64,000 bases of DNA, taken from positions 1 through 64,000 of the forward strand of contig NZ_JALPRD010000019.1 of the NCBI RefSeq assembly GCF_023197165.1, read 5' to 3'. The position numbers and the translations under genes are program-made. Below, piece by piece: positions 9,595 to 18,089 of the stretch. This DNA is from Sphingopyxis sp. MSC1_008 (GTDB lineage: Bacteria; Pseudomonadota; Alphaproteobacteria; Sphingomonadales; Sphingomonadaceae). The first letter of the stretch is position 1, and the number at the start of each line of letters is the position of its first letter. Below the pieces are notes generated by a model. The model saw only the letters and a list, made by a program, of their open reading frames with translations, was not told the DNA's origin and made no database searches.

Positions 9595-10341
9595 TCAGTC
9601 TTCCAATGTCCCGGCGGTGACCTCTATGTCGCGCCCCAACGGCTGCATGGGCTGGAAGCGAAGGCGCGTCAACACCAGCCGGTCGCCCTGAATATCGAGA
9701 TCATAGAAGGCGTTGCCCCCGCGCGGGCAGCAATTGCCGTCGCCCTCGCGCGCCACGGGCGCCGAGGCGAACATCTCGTCGAAGGCGAATTGCGCCGGAC
9801 CGCGGAGCCAGTAACCCGTCGGAAGCAGCTTGCCGCCCTGCTCCGCCCAGTCGGAGAGGTCGACGCGGCGCCATTTGAGCGCAGCGGCATCGCTGACGAA
9901 CAGCGCATCGGCATTGCCGCCGCCGCTGCCAGCAAGCGTACCGCCGACGTGGATCAGCCGATGCTTATCGTTGTCGACGACCAGATCGGGCGTCCCGATC
10001 GATCCCGAGCTTTCGGCAAACCCGGCGAGCGTAGCCTTCCCTGCTTTGTCCTGCGACAGCAGCACAAGCATGCGCGCCTGCGGCCCGTCGCGCGGCGCGA
10101 GCAGCATTTTCTGCCAGAGCAAGCTGGTGCCGGGATCGCGGCCGTTGATCCGTCCGCTCGCCTCGACGCTGCACTTGCCGCCAAAGTCGTAGAGGCATCG
10201 CTGCGCGATATTGGTGACGCGCGCGCGCGTCAGCGCGATCTTCGCCGTCACCTCCGTGGCGGTGCATCTGGTTTCAATAGTGCCGCCTGGACAGGACAGG
10301 ATCGGTGTCGCTGCAGCGGCAAGGACAAGCGCCAATGCCAT
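9595..10341 (-). CDS. Exported hypothetical protein
   Basis: About 248 residues with a hydrophobic N-terminus typical of a signal peptide (MALALVLAAAATP, then ILSCPGG). The mature part has several cysteines in CPGG, TRC, RCLYDFGGKC and NCCPRGG, suggesting disulfides in the periplasm. I recognise no domain. The start at 10341 places the signal peptide at the very N-terminus. An upstream ATG at 10392 would add 17 residues in front of it. The gene lies 13 nt upstream of the YjbR gene and may be cotranscribed. Confidence 0.7.
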   Translation of the reverse strand: MALALVLAAAATPILSCPGGTIETRCTATEVTAKIALTRARVTNIAQRCLYDFGGKCSVEASGRINGRDPGTSLLWQKMLLAPRDGPQARMLVLLSQDKAGKATLAGFAESSGSIGTPDLVVDNDKHRLIHVGGTLAGSGGGNADALFVSDAAALKWRRVDLSDWAEQGGKLLPTGYWLRGPAQFAFDEMFASAPVAREGDGNCCPRGGNAFYDLDIQGDRLVLTRLRFQPMQPLGRDIEVTAGTLED

Positions 10342-10416
10342 GATGACTACCCCAGTTCCGGCGCGACCCGACGGGGCGAAAACTATACCCATGCGCGGTG
10401 CGGAGCAAGGGTGACG

Positions 10417-11736
10417 TCATTCCTTCACGCGACGCCGTTCATCCCACCAGGCGAGGCGCTCGGCGATACGCTTTTCGAACCCGCGATCGACGGGACGATA
10501 AAAGGACGCCGGCGCCATCTCGTCGGGCCAATAATTATCCCCCGAAAAGCCATCGGGTGCGTCATGGTCGTAGCTGTAGCCTTCGCCATAACCCAAATCT
10601 TTCATCAACTTGGTCGGGGCGTTGAGGATATTGGCGGGCGGTGCGAGGCTGCCGGTTTCGCGGGCGGCCGCCCACGCCGCCTTCTGCGCTGCATAGGCCG
10701 CGTTCGACTTGGGCGCGGTCGCGCAATAGAGGCACGCCTGCACGATCGCGAGTTCGCCTTCGGGCGAGCCGAGGAACTGATAGGCGTCCTTGGCGGCGAG
10801 GCATTGCACCAGCGCCTGCGGGTCGGCGAGACCGATATCCTCGCTCGCGAAGCGGACGATTCGGCGCAGAACGTAAAGCGGCTCCTCGCCCGCCACGAGC
10901 ATGCGCGCGAGCCAATAGAGCGATGCCTGCGGGTCCGAACCGCGCAGCGCTTTATGCAGCGCCGAGATCAGATTATAATGGCCGTCGCGGTCCTTGTCAT
11001 AGACGGGCATGCGGCGATGGAGGAATTGCGCGAGTTCGGCGGGGTCGAGCGGCGTATCGATCGCCGTCGCGAACAAGGTTTCGACCTGATTGAGCAGAAA
11101 GCGGCCGTCGCCGTCGGCGCTCGAGATCAGCGCCGCCTTGGCATCGTCGGTGACGGGAAGATTTCGCCCTACCTCTGCTTCGGCGCGCTCGACCAGCGTC
11201 GCCAGCGCTTCTTCGCCCAAACGGCCCAGCACCAGCACCTGCGCGCGCGATAGAAGCGCGGCGTTCAGCGCGAAGCTCGGGTTCTCGGTCGTCGCGCCGA
11301 CGAGCACCACCGTGCCGCGTTCGACATAGGGCAGAAAGCCGTCCTGCTGCGCGCGGTTGAAGCGATGAATCTCGTCAACGAAAAGCAATGTCCGCTTGCC
11401 CGCCGTCGCCATCTTCTCGGCATCGGCGAACGCCTGGCGGAGGTCGGCGACACCCGAGAAGACCGCCGACAGCGGCGCGAAGCGCATGCCCACGGCTTCG
11501 GCGAGCAGGCGCGCAATCGTCGTCTTGCCCGTGCCCGGAGGCCCCCAGAGGATGATCGACGACAATTGCCCCGCCCCGACCATCCGGCCGATCGCGCCCT
11601 CAGGGCCGGTCAGATGCTCCTGTCCGACGACATCGGCCAACGTTCGCGGCCGCAAGCGTTCGGCGAGCGGGACGGGACCGGTCGCGCCACCCTGCTTGGC
11701 CGCGGGCACATCCTCGCCGAACAGATCCCCGGCCAT
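10417..11736 (-). CDS. rarA: Replication-associated recombination protein A (RarA/MgsA)
   Basis: AAA+ ATPase of 439 residues related to clamp loaders; it acts at stalled replication forks. Walker A is GPPGTGKT (65-72) and Walker B is LLFVDEIHRF (D121, E122). The N-terminus (PLAERLRPRTLADVVGQEHL) and the C-terminal tetramerisation region, which ends near DGFSGDNYWPDEM, match the family in order and length. It lies 8 nt downstream of a GT4 glycosyltransferase gene and is probably cotranscribed with it. Confidence 0.96.
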   Translation of the reverse strand: MAGDLFGEDVPAAKQGGATGPVPLAERLRPRTLADVVGQEHLTGPEGAIGRMVGAGQLSSIILWGPPGTGKTTIARLLAEAVGMRFAPLSAVFSGVADLRQAFADAEKMATAGKRTLLFVDEIHRFNRAQQDGFLPYVERGTVVLVGATTENPSFALNAALLSRAQVLVLGRLGEEALATLVERAEAEVGRNLPVTDDAKAALISSADGDGRFLLNQVETLFATAIDTPLDPAELAQFLHRRMPVYDKDRDGHYNLISALHKALRGSDPQASLYWLARMLVAGEEPLYVLRRIVRFASEDIGLADPQALVQCLAAKDAYQFLGSPEGELAIVQACLYCATAPKSNAAYAAQKAAWAAARETGSLAPPANILNAPTKLMKDLGYGEGYSYDHDAPDGFSGDNYWPDEMAPASFYRPVDRGFEKRIAERLAWWDERRRVKE

Positions 11737-11743
11737 CGGCCGC

Positions 11744-12901
11744 TCAGCCCCGGCGCCGCTGTTTCTGGCGGATCAGGCGGATATAGGTATCGGCGACCGC
11801 CTGATTGATCGCGTCCCATTGATAGGCGCCGCTTTCGAGCACCGCCGCCGCGCCATGTTCGGCGCGCAACTGGATGTCGCGGCAATAACGCTGCAGATGG
11901 TCGGCGAAGCCCGTGATCGAGCCGGGCGGGACAAGATAGCCCGTCTGGCCATGCTTGACGATGCTGGCGCTGCCCGTGGCACGCGCCGCGACCACCGGCA
12001 GCCCGCACGCCATCGCTTCCAGCGTCACATTGCCGAAAGTCTCGGTCACTGAAGGGTTGAAGAAAATGTCGCACGATGCAAGCGCGTGCGCGAGATCCTC
12101 GCCACCCTGGAAGCCGACGAAGTTCGCGTCCGGCAGGCGCGATTCGAACCACTCGCCCGCCGGCCCCTCACCGATCACGACAACCTTGTGCGGGACTCCC
12201 CGCCGCTGGAGCACGTCGATTGCATCGGCGAACACGTCGAGCCCCTTCTCCATCACCAGCCGGCCGAGGAAGGCGATGGCGGGCACATCGTCTTCGATCC
12301 CGAGCGAGCGGCGCCATGCCATGTCGCGGCGGCCGGGATTGAAAACGCCCTGCTCGACGCCGCGGGTCCAGATGCCGATGTCGTAGTTCATCCGCTGTTC
12401 GCGCAGCACCTGCGCAAAGCTTTCGGACGGCGCGATCAGCGCATCGCACTTGCGGTAAAGCTTGCGCAGCCAAGCGACCATGACGGGTTCGAGGAACGAC
12501 AGATTATAATAGCGGACATAGGTTTCGAAGCGCGTGTGCACCGAACAGGCGACCGGGAGCCGCCGGCGCCGCGCCCACGCCGCCGCCTGCCGAGCCACGC
12601 GATCGGGGCTGGAGATATGGACGATATTGGGCGCGAAATTGACGATGTCCTCGCGGACCCGCGACGAGAAGGACACCGGAATGCGATATTCACTGCGCCC
12701 CGGAATCGCGATCGACGGCACGCTGACCAGATCCCCCGTCGGTTCGAAAGCCGGGTGGGCGACGGTCGGCGAATAGACGCGAACCGCGGCACCGTGCGCC
12801 AGAAGATAGCCGACCAGACGGTTCAGCGCCTTGTTCGCGCCGTCGGTGGTCATATTATAATTGCCGCTGAACAGGGCGATGCGAAGGTCGGAGACGTCCA
12901 T
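11744..12901 (-). CDS. GT4 family glycosyltransferase, MgtA-like
   Basis: A 385-residue GT-B glycosyltransferase. The N-terminal domain begins LRIALFSGNYNMTTDGANKA. The C-terminal domain carries FLGRLVMEKGLD, then FFNPSVTETFGNVTLEAMA with the family's E-x7-E phosphate/nucleotide-binding motif. The pattern resembles alpha-mannosyltransferases that glycosylate diacylglycerol or glucuronosyl-diacylglycerol (MgtA/PimB group), and sphingomonads depend on glycosphingolipids. The exact donor and acceptor are inference. Coupled with rarA at 8-nt spacing. Confidence 0.87.
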   Translation of the reverse strand: MDVSDLRIALFSGNYNMTTDGANKALNRLVGYLLAHGAAVRVYSPTVAHPAFEPTGDLVSVPSIAIPGRSEYRIPVSFSSRVREDIVNFAPNIVHISSPDRVARQAAAWARRRRLPVACSVHTRFETYVRYYNLSFLEPVMVAWLRKLYRKCDALIAPSESFAQVLREQRMNYDIGIWTRGVEQGVFNPGRRDMAWRRSLGIEDDVPAIAFLGRLVMEKGLDVFADAIDVLQRRGVPHKVVVIGEGPAGEWFESRLPDANFVGFQGGEDLAHALASCDIFFNPSVTETFGNVTLEAMACGLPVVAARATGSASIVKHGQTGYLVPPGSITGFADHLQRYCRDIQLRAEHGAAAVLESGAYQWDAINQAVADTYIRLIRQKQRRRG

Positions 12902-12942
12902 CGCGCCTGCGCTAGTCGTTCAGGCGGCCAAAGGCAATTGCG

Positions 12943-13887
12943 TCAGAACTCGTCGGACCGGTCCGATGGCGCCTCGAGGTCGACGACCACCGGCGGATGG
13001 AGCCGCAGGCGGTGGACGCGGCGCTCGTCGGCCTCGATCACCTCGATGCGCCAGCCGCTCGGGTGCAGCAGGATTTCGCCGACCTCGGGGACATGGCCCG
13101 CGAGCACCGCGGCGAGGCCGCCTAGCGTGTCGACATCTTCCTCGATCTCGGCGAGCCGCGGGTCGATCGCTTCGCCGACATCGTCGAGTTCGGCGCGCGC
13201 ATCGGCTTCCCAGCAGCCATTCTCGCCGGGCGCGAACAGCGCGGTCGGCTCGTCGTCATGCTCGTCCTCGATCTCGCCGACGATTTCCTCAACCAGATCC
13301 TCGATCGTCAGCAGCCCTTCGGTGCCCGAATATTCGTCGATGACGATCGCAAGGTGCGTGCGTTTCGCGCGCATTTCGGCGAGCAGGTCGAGCACGCCCA
13401 TCGATTGCGGGACGTACAGCGGCTGGCGGATGAGGTCGAGCAAAGGCGGCGGGGTGCGCCCCTCGGCGAGCACGGCGAATACGTCCTTGACGTGGATCAT
13501 GCCGACGACCTCGTCGAGATTCTCGCGGTAAACCGGAAGGCGGCTGTGCCCGGCTTCGGCGAACAAGGCGACGATCTCGGCAAAGCTCGCGCTTTCGGGG
13601 ATCGCGATGATGTCGGCGCGCGGCACCGCGACATCGTCGACGGTCTGTTCGCCGAAATGCAGCAGGTTGCGCAGCATCTTGCGCTCGGTCTGCGACAGGT
13701 CGCCGACGACGCTGCTGCCGCGCCGCTCCTGCCCCTCTTCCTCGGCCTCGTCGATGACCTCTTCGATCTGCTCGCGCAGCGACGGTTCCTTGTCACCGCC
13801 GAACAACAGATTCTTCAGCCCGGACAGCAGCCCGGGTCTACTACTGTCCTCTTCCGATCGGTTCGAAGATCCCTGGTCGTCGGGCAT
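12943..13887 (-). CDS. corC: CorC/HlyC family CBS-domain protein
   Basis: A 314-residue soluble member of the CorC/HlyC family. An acidic N-terminal linker precedes two CBS domains (about 80-205, containing VPRADIIAIP and IVIDEYSGTEGLLTIEDLVEEIVGEI in separate parts). A transporter-associated CorC domain follows (about 220-305). Members are linked to magnesium/cobalt efflux and, in Alphaproteobacteria, to the ybeY-phoH gene neighbourhood. Here ybeY lies 18 nt upstream on the same strand. Membrane segments found in the larger CorB-type proteins are absent. Confidence 0.93.
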   Translation of the reverse strand: MPDDQGSSNRSEEDSSRPGLLSGLKNLLFGGDKEPSLREQIEEVIDEAEEEGQERRGSSVVGDLSQTERKMLRNLLHFGEQTVDDVAVPRADIIAIPESASFAEIVALFAEAGHSRLPVYRENLDEVVGMIHVKDVFAVLAEGRTPPPLLDLIRQPLYVPQSMGVLDLLAEMRAKRTHLAIVIDEYSGTEGLLTIEDLVEEIVGEIEDEHDDEPTALFAPGENGCWEADARAELDDVGEAIDPRLAEIEEDVDTLGGLAAVLAGHVPEVGEILLHPSGWRIEVIEADERRVHRLRLHPPVVVDLEAPSDRSDEF

Positions 13888-13905
13888 GTGCGTGTCGTTT
13901 CCCTG

Positions 13906-14412
13906 CTAGTCGAGCTCCGCATATGGATTGGCGATGCCCAGCGATGCAAGCGCTTTCACCTCGAGTGCCTCCATCGCGGCGGCCGAGCTATCGTCCATAT
14001 GATCGTAACCGACGAGATGCAGCGTGCCGTGGACGATCAGATGCGTCGCGTGATCGACGATCGATATCCCCTTCTCGTCCGCCTCGCGCGCGCAGGTTTC
14101 GCGCGCGAGCACGATGTCGCCGAGCAGAATTTCGCCATCGTCGCTGTTGGCGAGGCTTTCGAGCAGGTCGTCTTGTACCTGTGGAAAGGAGAGGACGTTG
14201 GTCGGCTTGTCCTTGCCCCGGAAATCGCGGTTCAGCGTGTGGACCTCTGCATCGTCGCTCAGCCGCACCGAGACCTCGACGAGCGGCGCCGCGTCGGCAA
14301 GCGCGGCATAGGGCGTCAACGCGAGCGCCGCGGCGACCGCTTCCCCCGCCCGAACCTCCCAATCGAGCGGATCGGGCCAAGGCGTTGCGGCGTGGGTTTC
14401 GACGCTCAGCAT
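13906..14412 (-). CDS. ybeY: Endoribonuclease/rRNA maturation factor YbeY
   Basis: Cytoplasmic zinc RNase involved in 16S rRNA 3' maturation and ribosome quality control; 168 residues. The diagnostic HxxxHxxxxxH motif is present in HGTLHLVGYDH, with ligands H128, H132 and H138. DFRGKDKPTNVLSFP is the other family signature. I start at the ATG at 14412 (MLSVETHA), which matches the usual short N-terminus. A TTG 18 nt upstream adds only MRGANP and has no ribosome site. It is followed by corC. The usual upstream partner phoH is about 9.6 kb away, see findings. Confidence 0.95.
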   Translation of the reverse strand: MLSVETHAATPWPDPLDWEVRAGEAVAAALALTPYAALADAAPLVEVSVRLSDDAEVHTLNRDFRGKDKPTNVLSFPQVQDDLLESLANSDDGEILLGDIVLARETCAREADEKGISIVDHATHLIVHGTLHLVGYDHMDDSSAAAMEALEVKALASLGIANPYAELD

Positions 14413-14577
14413 CGGATTGGCCCCGCGCAAAAATCGCCTGAAAACTGCGTAACTTCACTCGCAATTCGTGTTTTGCAGTGGATGTCCGGACGGCCGGTGA
14501 CGAAGGTTGGATATGGGCAGGTCATCGCCGCCTCGTTATCGCGGCAGGGTTATGTAGGACAGCAATAATTGGCCACA

Positions 14578-15516
14578 TCATGGGTCGAGAATGATCGCGC
14601 GCTCGGCAAGGCTCCGCGCGTGCGAAAGTTCGGCGGCGGCCGCCTCGTTCAACCAGTCGCGGAAGCGCGCGATCTTTGCGCTTTGCAGCCGCGCGACCGG
14701 ATAGACGAACCAGAAGGCGCGGCCGTCGCCCGCGACGAGATCGTGCGCGGGGACGAGGCGTCCGGCGGCGATTTCGTCGCGGAACAGGATCGGCGATCCG
14801 ATCGCGATCCCGTGGCCCGCGATCGCAGCCGCAATGTCCATATGCTCGGCGGCGAGGCTGGTGCCGAAGCGGTCGGGCGGCGGACCGGGGGCGACGCCGA
14901 GCGCGCGATACCAGATCGCCCACCAGTCGGGCCGGCCGAGCAGTGGAACGTCGAGCGCCTTGCCGGGATCCTCCAGCCCGGCGGCTGCGGCCTTTAGCGC
15001 GGGCGCGCAGAGCGGCATGAACAGGACCGGGAACAATCGGACGCTTCGAAGGCCGCGCCAGTCGCCGAGACCGTGGCGGATCGCGGCGTCGAAACGGCCA
15101 TCGCCGAGCGCCTGCGGCTCGGCCGACAATTCGAGTTCGATCGCGATGTCGGGGTGTTGCGCGCGGAACAGCCCGAGCCGCGGGGTGAGCCAGCTCGTCC
15201 CGAAGGTCGGGAGCGTCGTCAGCGACAGCCGCGCCTCGTCGCGGTCCTGCGCCTTCACGAAGCTCGCGTGCAGCGCCGCAAAAGCCGCAGTCGCCTCGCG
15301 CGCGATCGCGGCGCCGGCGACGGTCAGCACGACCTTGTGCGGATGGCGGACGAACAGGTGCAGCCCGGTCTGCTGCTCAAGCTGGCGGACATGGTAACTG
15401 ACCGACGCGGCGGTGGTGCCGAGTTCCTGCGCGGCGCGGGCGAAACTCTCCAGCCGCGCCGCCGCTTCAAAGGCGCGGATTGAGGGCAAGGACGGAAGCT
15501 TGTCGGCGCGGACCAT
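14578..15516 (-). CDS. LysR-family transcriptional regulator, GcvA-like
   Basis: A 312-residue LTTR. The N-terminal winged helix-turn-helix spans about 9-68 (LPSIRAFEAAARLESFARAA, then ASVSYHVRQLE), followed by a periplasmic-binding-protein-like effector domain. The sequence pattern resembles GcvA/AmpR regulators. It is divergent, across 88 nt, from the two-repeat exported protein gene, the standard LTTR geometry, so it likely controls that gene and the two behind it. The effector is unknown. Confidence 0.92.
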   Translation of the reverse strand: MVRADKLPSLPSIRAFEAAARLESFARAAQELGTTAASVSYHVRQLEQQTGLHLFVRHPHKVVLTVAGAAIAREATAAFAALHASFVKAQDRDEARLSLTTLPTFGTSWLTPRLGLFRAQHPDIAIELELSAEPQALGDGRFDAAIRHGLGDWRGLRSVRLFPVLFMPLCAPALKAAAAGLEDPGKALDVPLLGRPDWWAIWYRALGVAPGPPPDRFGTSLAAEHMDIAAAIAGHGIAIGSPILFRDEIAAGRLVPAHDLVAGDGRAFWFVYPVARLQSAKIARFRDWLNEAAAAELSHARSLAERAIILDP

Positions 15517-15604
15517 AAATATGACTTAGCCTCTACAGCCATTCTTTGCATCCTCAAAGCGTCGCGGGCGGGGCAGACCAAGCCACCCATTCGCTGGAGG
15601 CTCA

Positions 15605-16687
15605 ATGACCCATTTCCCCGCTTCGCTCGACCGCCGCCGCCTGATCGAAACGATGATCCTCGCCAGCGGCGCGGCCGCTTTCGGTGTGCCTGCATGGGGC
15701 CAGCCCCCTACCCACGCGCATCACACCGACTGGCAATGGCTGGTCGGCGACTGGGACGTCTGGCACCGGCGATTGAAGGAACGGCTCGCGAAGAGCGACG
15801 ACTGGGCCGAGTTCGGCGGCAAGAGCGCATGCTGGCTGACGCTGGGCGGGCTCGGGACGATCGACGACAATATTCTCAACCTGCCGGACGGCGAATATCG
15901 CGGCTTCGGTATTCGCGCCTTCGACCCCAAGGCGCAACAATGGGCGATCTGGTGGGTCGACGGGCGCAACCCGGCAAATATCGAGCCGCCCGTGATCGGA
16001 CGTTTCGACGGCGATGAAGGCGTCTTTACCGGACGCGACACATATAAGGGACAGGAAATCGCGGTCCGGTTCCGCTGGCACGAGGTCCACGGCCCGCGGC
16101 CACACTGGGACCAGGGGTTTTCGACCGATGGCGGCGCGACGTGGGAGATCAACTGGCGGAACTATTTCACACGCGCCGCTCCCACGCCGACGCCGTTGCC
16201 CTTGCTTTCCGAACAGGCACCGAACGCCGGCGACTTCGCCTTTCTGGTCGGCAGCTGGAAGGTGCGGCACCGCAAGCTCAAGAAGCGGCTCGCGCGAAGC
16301 CGCGACTGGATCGACTTCGACGGGACGCTGGTGAACTGGCCCGTGCTCGGCGGGCGCGGCAATGTCGGCGACAATGTGATGAACTTTCCCGGCGCGCCGT
16401 TCCGCGGGGTCGGTATCCGCGCGCTCGATCCGGCGACGGGCGAATGGCTGAGCTGGTGGCTCGACGGCCGCAGTCCGACAAGCATCGCGCCGCCGGTGCG
16501 CGGCGGCTTCGCGGACGGGGTCGGCACCTTCATCGGCGACGACCATTTCGAGGGCCGACCGATCAAGACGCGCGTCCTGTGGTCGCGCATCACGGCGACC
16601 TCGGCGCGCTGGGAACAAGCGTCGTCGGCCGACGGCGGCCAAAGCTGGGAGACCAACTGGATCAGCGATTTCGAACGGACGGCGTGA
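15605..16687 (+). CDS. Exported protein made of two tandem copies of one domain
   Basis: A 360-residue protein with an N-terminal RRR motif and hydrophobic stretch (LDRRRLIETMILASGAAAFG) suggesting Tat export. The mature protein is an internal duplication. Residues 42-190 and 210-358 align along their length, each with a WLVGDW/FLVGSW start, a DDN or GDN segment, an RGFGIRA/RGVGIRA strand, a WWVDGR/WWLDGR motif and a DGG..W.NW end. The unit resembles DUF1579-like, probably calycin-type beta-barrel domains. GGAGG at 15596 sets the start. It is followed after 1 nt by the PD40 protein, so the two are likely coexpressed. Function unknown. Confidence 0.75.
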   Translation: MTHFPASLDRRRLIETMILASGAAAFGVPAWGQPPTHAHHTDWQWLVGDWDVWHRRLKERLAKSDDWAEFGGKSACWLTLGGLGTIDDNILNLPDGEYRGFGIRAFDPKAQQWAIWWVDGRNPANIEPPVIGRFDGDEGVFTGRDTYKGQEIAVRFRWHEVHGPRPHWDQGFSTDGGATWEINWRNYFTRAAPTPTPLPLLSEQAPNAGDFAFLVGSWKVRHRKLKKRLARSRDWIDFDGTLVNWPVLGGRGNVGDNVMNFPGAPFRGVGIRALDPATGEWLSWWLDGRSPTSIAPPVRGGFADGVGTFIGDDHFEGRPIKTRVLWSRITATSARWEQASSADGGQSWETNWISDFERTA

Positions 16688-16688
16688 G

Positions 16689-17573
16689 ATGACGGCGTAT
16701 GCCCTCGCGCTTTCGCTGCTCGCCGCGCCCGCGGTCGAGATCGTGGGCGAGGCTGAACTGTTCGCGCCGGGAGTCGCGTCAACCGATCATTCGGACATTC
16801 GCCTGACGATCAGCCCCGACGGCCGGACCGCCTTGTGGTTCAGCCGCGACCGTCCGGGCGGCCCCGGCGGCTATGACATCTGGATTGCGCGGCGCACGGG
16901 AACGGGCTGGTCGCCCCCGACGCCGGTTTCGTTCAGTTCGCCGGGGCGCGATTTCGACCCGGCTTTTTCGCGCGACGGACGCTTCGTCTATTTCTGTTCG
17001 GACCGGCCAGGCGGGATCGGCAAGGACGATCTCTATCGTGTTGCGGTGACCCGGACGGGGTTCGGCACGGCGGAGAATCTGGGACCGGCGGTCAATAGCG
17101 CGGCGAGCGAATATGCCCCGATGCTGTCGCCCGACGGCCGGCGGCTGCTGTTTTCGAGTGACCGGCCGGGCGGCGCCGGGCGGCACGACCTTTACACCGC
17201 GCAAGCGAAAGCGCGGGGCTTTGCCGCCGCCGCGCCGCTGCCGGGGGCGATCAATACCCCCGCCGACGAATTCGACGCGAGCTTTCTCGCCGACAGCCGG
17301 ACTCTGGTGTTCGCGCGCGCGCCGAGCATGAAGGACGACCGCGTCGACCTGTACGCCACGACATCGCACAGTGGCCGCTACGGTGCGGGAATGATATTAC
17401 CGCTCGCGGTCAACGATCCGGTCAAGGATAGTTATGGGCCGATGCTCGATTGGTCGGCGCCGGATCGGCTGACCTTTTCGAGCCAGCGGGGAGGAGCGCA
17501 ATCGATGGAATTGTACCGCATCACCTATCGCCTTGTATCAACCAAGGTTTCGGGAGGACGGCATGGCCGATAA
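16689..17573 (+). CDS. Exported TolB-like PD40 beta-propeller protein
   Basis: A 294-residue protein with a short signal-like N-terminus (MTAYALALSLLAAPAVE) and about five PD40/WD40-like repeats, with recurring SPDGR and SRDRPGG/SSDRPGG motifs near 40-60, 95-105 and 150-160. This is the TolB/peptidoglycan-associated propeller family, usually a periplasmic binding platform. No OmpA domain or peptidase domain is attached. It sits between the two-repeat exported protein and the DUF1772 protein in a compact three-gene unit, overlapping the latter by 11 nt. Confidence 0.82.
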   Translation: MTAYALALSLLAAPAVEIVGEAELFAPGVASTDHSDIRLTISPDGRTALWFSRDRPGGPGGYDIWIARRTGTGWSPPTPVSFSSPGRDFDPAFSRDGRFVYFCSDRPGGIGKDDLYRVAVTRTGFGTAENLGPAVNSAASEYAPMLSPDGRRLLFSSDRPGGAGRHDLYTAQAKARGFAAAAPLPGAINTPADEFDASFLADSRTLVFARAPSMKDDRVDLYATTSHSGRYGAGMILPLAVNDPVKDSYGPMLDWSAPDRLTFSSQRGGAQSMELYRITYRLVSTKVSGGRHGR

Positions 17574-18054
17574 TCTTTTGACCGGCCTCAGCTTCGCCGC
17601 TGCCGCGGGCGCGGCGCTGGTTGGTGGGGTCTTCTTCGGTTTTTCCAGCTTCATCATGGCCGGGCTTGGACGGCTCGCGCCCGAGCAGGGTGCGACCGCG
17701 ATGAATTCGATCAATGTCACGGTGATCAATCCGGGCTTCATGACCGCGCTGTTCGGCACCGGGCTGCTCTGCCTGATCGCGGCGGCGATGGCACTGGGAT
17801 CGCTCGGCACGCTCGACGGCAAGCTGATCCTCGCCGCGGCGCTGCTCTATGTGATCGGCTGCGACGGGGTCACGATGGCACTGAACGTGCCGCTCAACAA
17901 TGCGCTCGCCGCGGCGCCGGTGGGCACCCCCGAGGGCGCGGCGCTGTGGACGCGCTATCTCAAGGATTGGACCTTCTGGAACTCGGTGCGGACCGCGGCG
18001 AGCTTTGCGGCCTCGATCCTCTTCGTCGCCGCGGGGATATGCCGCGCCGCTTGA
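17563..18054 (+). CDS. DUF1772 (anthrone oxygenase-like) membrane protein
   Basis: A 163-residue protein with four predicted transmembrane helices and the DUF1772 pattern: a GVFFGFSSFIMAGL first helix, a conserved NSIN segment, a NVPLNNALA loop and a W..WN near the last helix. Fungal relatives oxidise anthrones, but the bacterial members are mostly uncharacterised. GGGAGG at 17552 fixes the start at 17563, inside the end of the PD40 gene. Its stop codon lies in a 20-bp tandem duplication shared with the convergent sigma factor gene. Confidence 0.85.
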   Translation: MADNLLTGLSFAAAAGAALVGGVFFGFSSFIMAGLGRLAPEQGATAMNSINVTVINPGFMTALFGTGLLCLIAAAMALGSLGTLDGKLILAAALLYVIGCDGVTMALNVPLNNALAAAPVGTPEGAALWTRYLKDWTFWNSVRTAASFAASILFVAAGICRAA

Positions 18055-18089
18055 CCATCAGTGCATGTGCTTGACCATCAGTGCATGTG
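18050..18089. repeat. 20-bp tandem duplication at two convergent gene ends
   Basis: Two perfect head-to-tail copies of CTTGACCATCAGTGCATGTG, followed by CTTGA of a third. The first copy carries the TGA stop of the DUF1772 gene. The second carries the stop of the convergent sigma factor gene (TCA on this strand). A single unit contains both stops, so before the duplication the two genes would have ended on overlapping sequence. Confidence 0.95.
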
